A stretch of 26,064 bases of DNA, taken from positions 1-26,064 of the forward strand of contig SHMQ01000036.1 in assembly GCA_008534395.1 (NCBI GenBank). The letters run 5' to 3'. Numbering within the stretch: the stretch's first letter is position 1; every line of letters starts with the position of its first letter. The notes under the pieces were generated by a model. That model ran no database searches. It saw nothing but the letters and a program-made list of their open reading frames with translations, and had not been told where the DNA came from. Made by a program: the position numbers and the translations under genes. Source of the DNA: Candidatus Acidulodesulfobacterium acidiphilum. Lineage in GTDB: Bacteria > SZUA-79 > Acidulodesulfobacterales > Acidulodesulfobacteraceae. Below, in pieces: positions 7,313 to 16,006 of this stretch.

Positions 7313-7723
7313 TTAATATTGCATAAATATCGTTGCTTTCTCGGCTTTCTCTGTCAGAAACCAAGTAGCGCCTACTATTCCGTCTGCTTCTGGAACTAAG
7401 TCTTTTTGATCTACTTCAAAAATTGCAGCCGCTAACGAACATCCGTAAAAATGCACTTTACCGGTAGCCTTTAATGCTTTGACTATTTCGTATAAATCTG
7501 TAGGAAGTCCCGCTTTAGTCAAATTTTCCTGAATTTTTTGAAGAGACGCGTCTTGATGGTCCAATTTAATTTTGACGCCTTCTTTTGAAATAAGCTTAAC
7601 TGCCCAGTTTACGCATAAGATATCGACTTCGTCGTAAACCGCCGTGCCGAGATACGCAAACGCTAAACCAGTTAAAATTAAATCATAAGCGTCTTTCTGG
7701 ATGATAATAGCCATGCTTTTCAT
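7313..7723 (-). CDS. DsrE/DsrF-like family protein
   Basis: A 136-residue cytosolic protein of the DsrE/F-like type: opening strand MAIIIQKDAYD, a helix, a strand EVDILCVNWAV, and the strand VHFYGCSLAAAIF, where the Cys at the strand end matches the usual reactive Cys of the family. The end GIVGATWFLTEKAEKA fits as well. It has a strong ribosome site (AGGAGGT) and an 18-bp operator 38 bp upstream of the start that repeats in front of the TetR-type gene. It is probably the regulated target of that repressor, perhaps in the same transcript. Function may be sulfur transfer or a stress response; the sequence cannot decide. Confidence 0.75.
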   Translation of the reverse strand: MKSMAIIIQKDAYDLILTGLAFAYLGTAVYDEVDILCVNWAVKLISKEGVKIKLDHQDASLQKIQENLTKAGLPTDLYEIVKALKATGKVHFYGCSLAAAIFEVDQKDLVPEADGIVGATWFLTEKAEKATIFMQY

Positions 7724-7760
7724 TGTAATACCTCCTTTTTATTATTGTTTGTTATTATAA

Positions 7761-7778
7761 ATACCGAACATTCGGTAT
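7761..7778. promoter_or_regulatory. TetR-type operator before the DsrE-like gene
   Basis: ATACCGAA-CA-TTCGGTAT, a perfect 8-bp inverted repeat. It matches the site at 8400-8417 in 17 of 18 positions. These two copies flank the TetR-type gene. Confidence 0.75.
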
Positions 7779-7806
7779 GTAATTTATTATAAATGAAATG
7801 CCAAAT

Positions 7807-8391
7807 TCATGGCTTAAGAGTTCTCCATACGGATTCAAATATTTCTTCTTTATATATATCTAAATTCTTCTTGATGACGTTATCCCATTTAATTTGAATA
7901 AGTCTAACCGGTATGCCGGTTAGACAGACGGTAGCGACATAGCTGTCCATTTTTTTAATGTTCCCCTTTTGCATTTCGTTTTTCAAAAAAGTTCTTAGCA
8001 TTTCAAAAGGACCCGAAGAACATATGGGCTTTCCATCCGTTATAATTTCTTTATGTTTAATGTTTAGGGCATATTCAAGAGTTATTCTGTCTTCTTCCGC
8101 AATTCTAATAAGATTTAACACTAATTCTTTTATTTTATATTTTGTATCTTTTTTTGATTGCAATGTTTCTTTAAATAAATTATTTAAAAATAAAACAGTA
8201 TCGTTGAATAGCTTAACGGCTATTTCTTCTTTGCTGCTGAAATGATGATAAATAGCTCCGGTGCTTATACCGCATTCTGCCGCTATATCCCTCAAAGATG
8301 TATTATGGTAACCTTTTAAAACAAAAAGTTCCATTGATTTTTTAATAATTAGTTTTTGTGTTAAAAGCGACCTTTCATCACTGGTTTTCAT
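7807..8391 (-). CDS. TetR-family repressor
   Basis: A 194-residue protein with the TetR N-terminal helix-turn-helix (residues about 12-58: GYHNTSLRDIAAECGISTGA, IYHHFSSKEE), an unusually clear match. The all-helical C-terminal half binds an unknown ligand. Two nearly identical palindromes lie just upstream of its start and upstream of the next gene, so it very likely represses itself and the DsrE-like gene. No Shine-Dalgarno site precedes the ATG; the operator ends only 8 bp before the start codon, so the transcript may have a very short leader. Confidence 0.88.
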   Translation of the reverse strand: MKTSDERSLLTQKLIIKKSMELFVLKGYHNTSLRDIAAECGISTGAIYHHFSSKEEIAVKLFNDTVLFLNNLFKETLQSKKDTKYKIKELVLNLIRIAEEDRITLEYALNIKHKEIITDGKPICSSGPFEMLRTFLKNEMQKGNIKKMDSYVATVCLTGIPVRLIQIKWDNVIKKNLDIYKEEIFESVWRTLKP

Positions 8392-8399
8392 AATTAAAT

Positions 8400-8417
8400 A
8401 TAACGAACATTCGGTAT
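8400..8417. promoter_or_regulatory. TetR-type operator, autoregulatory copy
   Basis: ATAACGAACATTCGGTAT, one mismatch from the copy at 7761-7778, ending 8 bp from the TetR start codon on the minus strand. A bound dimer would cover the promoter or the start. Confidence 0.7.
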
Positions 8418-8556
8418 TTATTAAAAATTATATTACATAATTATTTATATAGTCAATATATTTTTATTAACATTATTAATTTTTTTAAAGACGACACAAT
8501 TTTAGGCAATTTGGAAATAGTTGAAAGTACGGATATAAAATGATATTATATATATT

Positions 8557-8976
8557 ATGAAAAAAGATAAGTCTTTTTTGAATAAAAAATATAAGATTTT
8601 CCTATTTCTTCCTCTTGCCGCCATAGCCATCTCTTATCTGATAGGAGCTACGAATATAAGCTATATGCTTAACGTTCCGATGATTATGTCCCCGGTGCAG
8701 GCGGGAATGTCTATGAATATGGAACAGACGGGACAGGTGGAGGGGAAACAGTTGTCATTTTTTTTAAAAACTGCAGGTGGGCATTCCAATAAGTTAAATT
8801 TGCAGTCTTACGTAACCTGCGTGGAATGTCAGAATTTACCCGCCGCCTATCGTCCGGTCATGTTTTATTACGGCGGTATTATTAAAACAGTCCCGCCTAA
8901 AAGACAATTTTATATTAAACATTTTTCTTCCGACATACCCCATCCCCCTCAAAACAGCCTTACCTTATTTAGTTAA
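8557..8976 (+). CDS. Small membrane-anchored protein of unknown function
   Basis: A 139-residue protein with a basic start and one hydrophobic helix (about residues 13-33), a short Met-rich stretch (MSMNMEQ) and a CVEC pair near residue 88. I do not recognise a family. Residues after the helix should lie in the periplasm; Met and Cys residues next to a copper locus might bind copper, which is only a guess. No ribosome site is obvious before the ATG, and the spacing to the next gene (186 bp, with a large stem-loop) argues against one operon. It could be a truncated form of a longer protein. Confidence 0.5.
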   Translation: MKKDKSFLNKKYKIFLFLPLAAIAISYLIGATNISYMLNVPMIMSPVQAGMSMNMEQTGQVEGKQLSFFLKTAGGHSNKLNLQSYVTCVECQNLPAAYRPVMFYYGGIIKTVPPKRQFYIKHFSSDIPHPPQNSLTLFS

Positions 8977-9010
8977 ATTAAACAGCCAATCTTTATTCTT
9001 TATCGCAAAT

Positions 9011-9107
9011 GCATCGAACATAAGTTCGTCAGCTTAAGATATAATCCGCTATAGTTTTATATATTATTATATCTTATGCTATCAGCATATGTTTATGTTC
9101 AAGATGC
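9011..9107. repeat. Large two-part stem-loop ahead of the cytochrome gene
   Basis: Outer arms GCATCGAACATAA (9011-9023) pair with TTATGTTC...GATGC (9093-9107) with a 2-base bulge. An inner perfect 9-bp stem joins AAGATATAA (9036-9044) to TTATATCTT (9067-9075). It may be a terminator for 8557-8976 or a leader structure for the cytochrome gene; there is no T-run. Confidence 0.45.
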
Positions 9108-9162
9108 GTGCAAATTAAAATTAACATAATTAAATTGTTAAATTACAAGAAGGGAGCTCTTT

Positions 9163-9726
9163 ATGAAAATAAAATATTTGTATAACAAGAAATTTATAAT
9201 TGTTTCGATATTATCGGTACTGTTAGTTATAGTGGTTATTGCAGGGATTTATTTAGCGAAATTTAGTTATGCTCAAGGTGCGGCTAACAACGGCGGCAAT
9301 AACGGAATGATGGGCATGGGCAATAATGGAATGATGGGCGGTAACGGCGGCATGATGAACGGAATGATGGGTATGGGCAACAACATGACTGGAAAAGAGG
9401 TAAATAATATGGGACACAAGATGTTTCCCCAATATAAAGGCGTAAAAACGGGACCGGCTTTATTCCATTATGAAGGCTGTTTTACGTGCCATACGATAAA
9501 CGGCTTAGGTGCCGGCGGCAACGATGCGCCCAATCTATCGCATATCGGCTCTATAAGAAGTTTTTCATGGATTGCGACCCAGATAGCCGACCCTTCCGCG
9601 CATTTTAAGAGAAACAGCGCAGTAACTTTAAACGGGGTTAAATACAGGGCTGTTATGCCTTCTTTTAAAAATATGTCTTCAAAGGATATAGGCATACTGG
9701 CAAAGTATCTCGAATCCTTAAAATAA
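9163..9726 (+). CDS. Membrane-tethered mono-haem cytochrome c with Met/Gly-rich linker
   Basis: A 187-residue protein with one N-terminal membrane helix (residues 11-33), a flexible linker of repeated NGMMGMGN-type motifs (residues 40-75, about a third Met) and a C-terminal class I cytochrome c domain. The haem site CFTCH is at 106-110 and the distal Met is probably in AVMPSFKNM, followed by a helix ending IGILAKYLESL. The linker would hold the haem domain away from the membrane and could bind Cu(I) through its Met residues (inference). It is the first gene of the copper-export cluster; its role may be electron delivery or copper oxidation, which is unproven. A good AGGGAG ribosome site precedes the ATG. 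Confidence 0.85.
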   Translation: MKIKYLYNKKFIIVSILSVLLVIVVIAGIYLAKFSYAQGAANNGGNNGMMGMGNNGMMGGNGGMMNGMMGMGNNMTGKEVNNMGHKMFPQYKGVKTGPALFHYEGCFTCHTINGLGAGGNDAPNLSHIGSIRSFSWIATQIADPSAHFKRNSAVTLNGVKYRAVMPSFKNMSSKDIGILAKYLESLK

Positions 9727-9753
9727 TAAAAAGAGGTTATTCAAAATTTTACC

Positions 9754-9841
9754 CTAATACTGCACGCTAATCCTGCACTCCTTACGCATCGCCATAACAA
9801 GGCGGGGCGGGAGATTAAGCGAAGTTCTCGTGCAGGATTAG
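9754..9841. repeat. G+C-rich inverted-repeat element between cytochrome and cusC-like genes
   Basis: CTAATCCTGCAC (9767-9778) pairs perfectly with GTGCAGGATTAG (9830-9841), and a near copy CTAATACTGCAC lies directly in front (9754-9765). The 51-bp centre is much richer in G+C than its surroundings. It ends 31 bp before the cusC-like ATG, so it could control translation or be a small mobile repeat. Confidence 0.5.
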
Positions 9842-9872
9842 GATTTTATATTAATTATGGAGAATAAATAAT

Positions 9873-11165
9873 ATGAATATATTTAATTTATGTTGGTTAA
9901 AGCGAAAGGTTTTAATTCTGTTTTCTTTCTTTGTCATTTTAACAGGTTTAATCTTTTACGGCGGACGGTCTTATGCGGCAGACGCATTGTCTTTAAAGAT
10001 GCTTATAAAAAATGCCTTGAAAAACCCTAATATAACTTCATCCATTTTGAAGACCGAAGGGCTAAAAGAAAAAATTGCTATTACAAAAGCCCTTCCGGAG
10101 CCGGTGGCAGGTATAGGGCTTACCGACGCAAACGGGTTTAATAATCCCGGAATCGGAGTAAATTCGATGAGCGATATAGGTTTAAGCATAAGCCAGAAGA
10201 TACCGTTTCCTTCGAAGCTCGAAACTAAAAGCAGGATAAATAAATATTCCTATATGTCGTCAAAAGCAAAAACAAGGGCTTTAAAAATCGATACCGCTTA
10301 TTTGGTCAAGGAAAGCTATTATAATCTTGCTTTGTTAGAAAAACAGATTATTGTAGTGAAATATAACAGGCTGCTTTTAAATATGATACTTAAAGATATT
10401 TCTCAAAAATACGGCACCGGTAGCGCTTCCGCTCCGGCTTATATCAGGACTATGTTAGAAGACGCAGGGTTGAAATCGGAATTGTTTTCGCTGAACAAGG
10501 CTAAAGCCAAATTAATTTATTTATTGAGCGAACTGACTGGGTTTGAGCCTTCGTATATTAAATCTCGTAGGGCCGTCCTGCCGAAGATTAAAGAGGTAGG
10601 AAAGAGAGATAAAACAAAAGAAGATATAAAAACGGCGTATAAGTATAATCCGGAATTAAAATCTTTAAAATATCTCGCCAAAAAATCGGATTATGAAACC
10701 GCTTATGCTAAAGAATCGTATCTTCCGGATTTTTACCTCAAAGCCGGTTACGGAGACAGATATTCGATGGTTCCCGTTTTGTCGGCTTCTGTCGGATTAT
10801 CCCTGCCCGTATATTTTAATTCATATCAGAAACCTTTGATAAATAAAGCAGAAAAAGACAAACTTTCTTCTATTTACGCTCTCAGCTGGGAAAGGTTGCA
10901 AATTATAAAAAACATCGGCGTTTATGCGAAAGATTTGCGGATAAACAAAAACAATTTTAAATTGTATGAAAATTTGTATGTTCCGGAAGCAAAACTTCTT
11001 TTTAAAGCCGAAATATCATCTTTCGGAACTGGGAAGTCGTCCGCATTTTCACTCTTAGACAGTTTCAGAAAATTAATCGATTCGGAATTTAAAAGGGATA
11101 TATATAATGCAAAATATTATATAGACAAATCCCGCCTCGAACAGGTTATGGGGAAAATACGATAA
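9873..11165 (+). CDS. cusC: TolC-type outer-membrane channel of a copper/silver efflux pump (CusC-like)
   Basis: A 430-residue protein with an N-terminal signal peptide (hydrophobic residues about 14-31, cleavage near SYAA) and the coiled-coil repeat organisation of TolC-family outer-membrane factors: two halves each with a long helical hairpin (AYLVKESYYNLALLEKQI; YNPELKSLKYLAKKSDYETA) and short beta segments (LYLKAGYG-like, SASVGLSLPVYF). It opens the outer-membrane exit for the CusB-CusA pump encoded directly after it. Ribosome site GGAG. It is 46 bp from the adaptor gene, so one operon. No N-terminal lipobox Cys after the signal. The substrate, Cu or Ag rather than Zn/Co, is inferred from the Met-rich neighbours. 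Confidence 0.8.
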   Translation: MNIFNLCWLKRKVLILFSFFVILTGLIFYGGRSYAADALSLKMLIKNALKNPNITSSILKTEGLKEKIAITKALPEPVAGIGLTDANGFNNPGIGVNSMSDIGLSISQKIPFPSKLETKSRINKYSYMSSKAKTRALKIDTAYLVKESYYNLALLEKQIIVVKYNRLLLNMILKDISQKYGTGSASAPAYIRTMLEDAGLKSELFSLNKAKAKLIYLLSELTGFEPSYIKSRRAVLPKIKEVGKRDKTKEDIKTAYKYNPELKSLKYLAKKSDYETAYAKESYLPDFYLKAGYGDRYSMVPVLSASVGLSLPVYFNSYQKPLINKAEKDKLSSIYALSWERLQIIKNIGVYAKDLRINKNNFKLYENLYVPEAKLLFKAEISSFGTGKSSAFSLLDSFRKLIDSEFKRDIYNAKYYIDKSRLEQVMGKIR

Positions 11166-11211
11166 AAATTAAAGAAATTAAGTAAATTAAGTAAATTAAG
11201 GAGTTAATTAA

Positions 11212-12525
11212 ATGAAAATTTTAAAAAATGCTAAAAATATATCGATATTTTTATCCGCCTTCGTTCTCGGCGGCATTGTTACGGTTATATTTTTAAAAAA
11301 TACCGGCATATTTACCGGAAGGAAGCAGATTTCTGCCGAAAAGGGCGCAGCCGCAAAACCAAAGCCAAAGATGAAAATGGTTAAGGGCGGGGTAATGGTA
11401 AGCATGGTTCAAAGACAGCTTTACGGCATAAAAGTCGGAAAAGCAAAATTAATGAAATTGACGAGAAAAATTAAAACTATAGGCGAGGTTGATTACAGCG
11501 TTCCTTTAGAAAAAACTGTAACATTGAAATACGGCGGTTATGTCAAAAACCTCTTTGTAAATAAACCCGGCATGAGCGTTTATAAGGGAGAACCCCTTTT
11601 TACAGTTTATAGCCCTGAGTTAGTCGACAGCGAAAAGGATTTCATGCTTGCTTATAAAAATTATATAAAATTAAAAAAATCAGATTTTAATTTCGGAATA
11701 AAAGAGGCTAAATCCTTTTTAAATTCTTCGGCTTTCAGGCTCAAACGGTTCGGCGTAACAAACAGCCAATTGAACATGCTAAAAATGGGAATGCTTATCT
11801 TAACTAACACGACGGTTCATTCGCCGGTAAACGGCGTCTTCTTGAAAAAATCTATTTTTTCCGGAAGTTATTTTAATGCGGGACAGCCGCTTTATAAACT
11901 GGCAGGACTGAGCCGCGTATGGATGAACATATGGGTCTATGAAAAGGATATGCCTTTCGTAAAAACGGGGGAAACGGTAAGTGTGAGATTTAACGCTTAT
12001 CCCGGGCGGGTATTTTACGGCAGGGTTTCGTTTATTTACCCTTATCTTGCCGGCAAAAAAAGGGTTGACGAGGTCAGGCTTGTTTTTAACAATTCAAAAG
12101 GCGAAATAAAACCCGGTATGTACGGAAATGCCGAAATTATGATTAAAAGCGAAAAGGTTATTGCGGTTCCTACATCCGCCGTTCTTATTACCGGGGCAAA
12201 ACCGCTGGTTTTCGTTTATAAAGGAAAAGGATATTTTATGCCGGAATATGTCGTTATAGGGACAAGATACGGCGGTTATTATCCTGTAATATCCGGCTTA
12301 AAAAACGGCGAGAGAATCGTCGTATCGGGAACATTTCTTATGTCGAGCGACTCCAATCTGTCCCAGGCTGTTGGTTCTATGGCAGGAATGCCCGGAATGT
12401 CTGGAATGTCAAACAATTCAAATTTATCGCAAAAGACTTCTTTTAAAGCAGGAACGCAGGCAATATCAAACAACATGGGGCGGACAAAAAAGACTTCTTC
12501 TATGACAGGTATGCCTGGAATGTGA
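11212..12525 (+). CDS. cusB: RND periplasmic adaptor protein (CusB-like) with Met-rich tail
   Basis: A 437-residue membrane-fusion protein. It has an N-terminal anchor (residues about 10-28), then a Lys/Met-rich stretch, a beta-barrel strand series, a lipoyl-type half (GYVKNLFVNKPGMSVYKGEP), a helical hairpin and a membrane-proximal domain (IVVSGTFLMSSDSNL near the end). It links the CusA-like pump to the CusC-like channel. The last 50 residues carry SMAGMPGMSGMS and end in SSMTGMPGM, a Met-rich tail that may collect Cu(I) or Ag(I); the usual Met sites of E. coli CusB are at the N terminus instead. Ribosome site AAGGAG; the operon continues to cusA. Confidence 0.85.
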   Translation: MKILKNAKNISIFLSAFVLGGIVTVIFLKNTGIFTGRKQISAEKGAAAKPKPKMKMVKGGVMVSMVQRQLYGIKVGKAKLMKLTRKIKTIGEVDYSVPLEKTVTLKYGGYVKNLFVNKPGMSVYKGEPLFTVYSPELVDSEKDFMLAYKNYIKLKKSDFNFGIKEAKSFLNSSAFRLKRFGVTNSQLNMLKMGMLILTNTTVHSPVNGVFLKKSIFSGSYFNAGQPLYKLAGLSRVWMNIWVYEKDMPFVKTGETVSVRFNAYPGRVFYGRVSFIYPYLAGKKRVDEVRLVFNNSKGEIKPGMYGNAEIMIKSEKVIAVPTSAVLITGAKPLVFVYKGKGYFMPEYVVIGTRYGGYYPVISGLKNGERIVVSGTFLMSSDSNLSQAVGSMAGMPGMSGMSNNSNLSQKTSFKAGTQAISNNMGRTKKTSSMTGMPGM

Positions 12526-12606
12526 TAAAAGCTATGCTTAAGAGTAATAAATTTAAAATTTAATATTAATATTAAGATGTTATTTAAAATACCGGGGAAT
12601 ACACAT

Positions 12607-15600
12607 ATGATAAATAAAATAATAGATTACTGCATAAATAATCAGTTTTTGGTTTTTGTTTTTATGTTATTTCTGGGGCTCGGCGGGGTATATGCCGTTT
12701 ACAATATAAGGCTTAATGCCCTTCCCGATATAGCGCCTTCAGAAGTTATTATTAAAACGGCGTGGCCGGGACAGCCGCCGAACATAGTCCAACTTCAGGT
12801 AACGTATCCTATAGAATCCTCGCTTATTTCCGCTCCAAGAGTAAAAGAGGTAAGAGGAAATTCTATGTACGGCACGTCTTTCGTTACGGTCGTATTTAAA
12901 AGAGGGACTTCGTTAGGATGGGCGAGGGCGCAGATACTGACTTATCTTTCTCAGGCAAAAAAACTGCTTCCTCAGGGCGTTTCTCCGGTTTTAAGTCCTT
13001 ACGCAAACGGAGTGGACTGGGTTTACCAGTATGCGATAATCGACAAAGCCCATAACCAGAGTTTAGCCGATTTATATTCCTATCAGGAGTATTTCCTGAG
13101 ATATGCCTTAGAAACCGTGCCGGGAGTAGCGCAGGTTGCGACTTACGGCGGCTGGAATAAAGAGTATCAGATTACTATTAATCCGAAAGCGCTTCAGTAT
13201 TACGATTTATCGCTAACGCAGGTAATTGATAATATAAAATCTTCCAACTCCGATACCGGAGCAAGGGTTATAAACTCTTCGTCCGGAGTCAGTCATTTAA
13301 TCTACGTCAGAGGTTATCTTCATAATTTAAATCAGATACGAAATATCGTCGTAGGAGAGGCGGCAACACACACGCCTGTTTTGGTCAAAAACATAGGAAC
13401 GGTTCAATTAGTGCCTGCTTCGAGCCGTTCCATATCGGACTTAAACGGCAAAGGACAGATGCTCGGAGGGGTGGTTATAAAAGACCAGGGTTCCGACACG
13501 CTGAAAGTAATCGCCGCCGTAAAGGATAAACTCAAAGAACTTAAAAACTCCCTTCCTAAAGGCGCAAAAATAATAACTACATACGACCAGAGCACGCTTA
13601 TTCACCGTTCCGTTTCGACGCTTAAAACCACGCTTATTATGATTGTTTTAATAGTCATTTTCGTTATTATGCTTTTCCTGTTTCATTTAAGGTCGTCCTT
13701 AGTTATAGTTATAATGATTCCGTTTGCTATTCTCGGGGCATTTTTGCTTATGTATATACTTCACATAAGCGCCAATATAATGTCCCTCTCCGGTATAGCG
13801 CTTGCAATAGGCGCAATGACCGATTCGGCGATAGTTATGATAGAAAACTCTCATTCGCATCTGGAAATTTTAGAACGCGCGCCCGAAAAATGCCCGTACG
13901 GCGGCATGGAAAATAGGGAAGAGGCGAGAAAACTCTGTATCGTGGATTCGGCTAAAGAGATGGGCAAGCCGCTTTTTTATTCGCTTATTATTATAGCGGT
14001 AGGATTTCTGCCTATTTTCTTTTTGACGGGCGAGGTAGGCGCATTGTTCAGGCCGTTAGCATACACTAAAACATTTTCTATGGTTTTTGCGGCGGTCATT
14101 TCCGTTATATTCGTGCCTATTCTTATGGTTTATCTGATTAAGGGCAGGATAATGCCTTTAGATAAAAATCCTATAAACAGGTTTTTAGTTTTTTTGTACT
14201 CGCCCGTTTTAAAATTCGTAATGAAACATAAAGCCGTATTTCTGATTTTGCTGTTCGCCGTTCTGGCAAGCGGGTATTTTGCATACAGCCGGCTCGGCTC
14301 GCAGTTTATGCCGCCCCTAGACGAAGGAACGCTTTTATATATGCCTTCATCGACCCCGGGTTATTCATACACGGATGCGGCGCAACTTTTGCAGATAGAA
14401 GACAGGCTCATTAAAAAATTTCCCGAAGTAAAAATGGTTACCGGAAAAGCGGGAAGGGCAAATACGGCTTTCGACCCGTCGCCTTTAAGCATGACCGAAA
14501 CGACGATTGTTTTAAAAAGAAGAAAATATTGGCCGGCGGGCATGACCGTAAGAAAACTGATAAATAAAATGAATAAAGCGTTAAATATACCCGGCCTCGA
14601 AAATGTATGGACCATGCCTATTAAAAACAGGATAGAAATGACGTCTGCCGGTTTAAGAACGCCAATAGGAATAAAAATATACGGTTCTAACGTAAAAACA
14701 CTGCAAAAGCTGGCGGAGGGAGTTGCGGGAGCCGTTTCCATGGTAAAGGGGACGTTGAGCGCTTATGCCGAAAGGGTTTATAACAGGCCGTATATAGTAA
14801 TTAAGCCGAATTCCGATGCCATGGGTTTTTACGGAATATCGCTTAAAAGCATAAACGAAGCCATAGACTCCTCTGCGGGCGGCCAGACTATAAGCACTAT
14901 TTACGATGGATTAGCCCGTTATCCGCTTTCGGTAAGATACCCTTATGCTTATAGAAATAATTTGAAATCACTTGGAAATATACTCGTAAAAACAGACAGT
15001 GGATTCGTACCTTTAAAAGAACTTGCATCGATAAAATACGAACTTGGTCCGTCTTTCGTATCTTCGCAGGGAGGAACGCCCGACGACACCGTCGATATAA
15101 CTTTAAACACGTCCAATATGGTATTATGGGCTAAAAATGCCAAAAAAACGATTAATAAATACGTTAAATTTCCTAAGGGCTATACATATACGATAAGCGG
15201 CGAATATAAATCCCTCAAAAGGGCAAATAACAAGCTTATGGTTATAATTCCGATAACGATATTTATTATATTTCTTTTGATATATTTTAATTTTAAATCC
15301 ATACCGTTATCGCTTTTGGCGCTATTTTCCATACCGTTTGCATTAGTCGGAGCGTTCTGGTATCTCTATCTTATGCATATAACGATGTCAATCGCCGTAT
15401 GGGTAGGCATCATCGCCGCAATGGGCGTATCTACGGAAATAGGCGTGGTCATGATTTCGATACTGGAACTTACCTTCCATAATTATTACCAAGTCGATGC
15501 CGACATAGAGCAGATAGTAATTAAAGGCTCTATAATAAGGCTCCGCCCCGTCGTTATGACGGCGATGTCTATCATTATCGGGCTTCTTCCGGCAATGTTT

Positions 15601-15762
15601 GCCTACGGCACCGGCGCAAGAATGACGAAGTTCATAGCCTCGCCTATGGTCGGCGGGATGGTCACGGCTACGATACTTAACCTGCTTTTATTGCCGACGT
15701 TATATCTTATCTGGAAAAAATGGGAAATCGGGCATATAAATTCTATCGGAAATATTAAATAA
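12607..15762 (+). CDS. cusA: Heavy-metal RND inner-membrane pump (CusA-like)
   Basis: A proton-driven exporter of about 1051 residues with the full heavy-metal RND layout: a first helix, a large periplasmic porter loop, helices 2-6, a second loop and helices 8-12. Family signatures include NALPDIAPSEVIIKTAWPGQ, IALAIGAMTDSAIVMIENSH with the proton-relay Asp in helix 4, and GSQFMPPLDEGTLLYMP. The Met in NRIEMTSAG corresponds to a Met used by CusA for Cu/Ag, as I recall. I prefer ATG 12607, with a GGGGA ribosome site and the usual MINKIIDYCINN start, over ATG 12577, which has no ribosome site and would add ten atypical residues. It is the last gene of the cus-like operon. Confidence 0.9.
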   Translation: MINKIIDYCINNQFLVFVFMLFLGLGGVYAVYNIRLNALPDIAPSEVIIKTAWPGQPPNIVQLQVTYPIESSLISAPRVKEVRGNSMYGTSFVTVVFKRGTSLGWARAQILTYLSQAKKLLPQGVSPVLSPYANGVDWVYQYAIIDKAHNQSLADLYSYQEYFLRYALETVPGVAQVATYGGWNKEYQITINPKALQYYDLSLTQVIDNIKSSNSDTGARVINSSSGVSHLIYVRGYLHNLNQIRNIVVGEAATHTPVLVKNIGTVQLVPASSRSISDLNGKGQMLGGVVIKDQGSDTLKVIAAVKDKLKELKNSLPKGAKIITTYDQSTLIHRSVSTLKTTLIMIVLIVIFVIMLFLFHLRSSLVIVIMIPFAILGAFLLMYILHISANIMSLSGIALAIGAMTDSAIVMIENSHSHLEILERAPEKCPYGGMENREEARKLCIVDSAKEMGKPLFYSLIIIAVGFLPIFFLTGEVGALFRPLAYTKTFSMVFAAVISVIFVPILMVYLIKGRIMPLDKNPINRFLVFLYSPVLKFVMKHKAVFLILLFAVLASGYFAYSRLGSQFMPPLDEGTLLYMPSSTPGYSYTDAAQLLQIEDRLIKKFPEVKMVTGKAGRANTAFDPSPLSMTETTIVLKRRKYWPAGMTVRKLINKMNKALNIPGLENVWTMPIKNRIEMTSAGLRTPIGIKIYGSNVKTLQKLAEGVAGAVSMVKGTLSAYAERVYNRPYIVIKPNSDAMGFYGISLKSINEAIDSSAGGQTISTIYDGLARYPLSVRYPYAYRNNLKSLGNILVKTDSGFVPLKELASIKYELGPSFVSSQGGTPDDTVDITLNTSNMVLWAKNAKKTINKYVKFPKGYTYTISGEYKSLKRANNKLMVIIPITIFIIFLLIYFNFKSIPLSLLALFSIPFALVGAFWYLYLMHITMSIAVWVGIIAAMGVSTEIGVVMISILELTFHNYYQVDADIEQIVIKGSIIRLRPVVMTAMSIIIGLLPAMFAYGTGARMTKFIASPMVGGMVTATILNLLLLPTLYLIWKKWEIGHINSIGNIK

Positions 15763-15918
15763 ATAAATTAAATAAATTTAATATAGAAGCTAATTTAGCA
15801 AAAGAAATGGTATTTTATCACTTACTTGGTCGGCAGGTACTTAATTCTGCCCAAAGGCTTAAACTTACCCGACTCTTACAACAAAAATAAAATACTTTAG
15901 GTCTGTAAATTTACCAAG

Positions 15919-15946
15919 TTGACATTTCCAAATAATAAGATATAAT
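15919..15946 (+). promoter_or_regulatory. Consensus sigma70 promoter for the Asn/Gln repeat protein
   Basis: TTGACA (15919-15924) and TATAAT (15941-15946) are both perfect, 16 bases apart, giving a start near 15953. The 12-mer ACCAAGTTGACA that contains the -35 box also occurs in the regulatory region at 268-279, but here the left TGTCA half-site is missing. The remaining 15763-15900 gap holds nothing I can name. Confidence 0.7.
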
Positions 15947-16006
15947 AAAATTGTTCTCTTACTAAAATTAAAATTTAAATTACTAACAAAGTCAAAGGAG
16001 TCAATT

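Noticed and set aside
12577-12606. Earlier ATG (12577) for the CusA-like pump
   Set aside because: No ribosome site, and the ten extra residues are unlike the family. ATG 12607 has a ribosome site and the usual N terminus.
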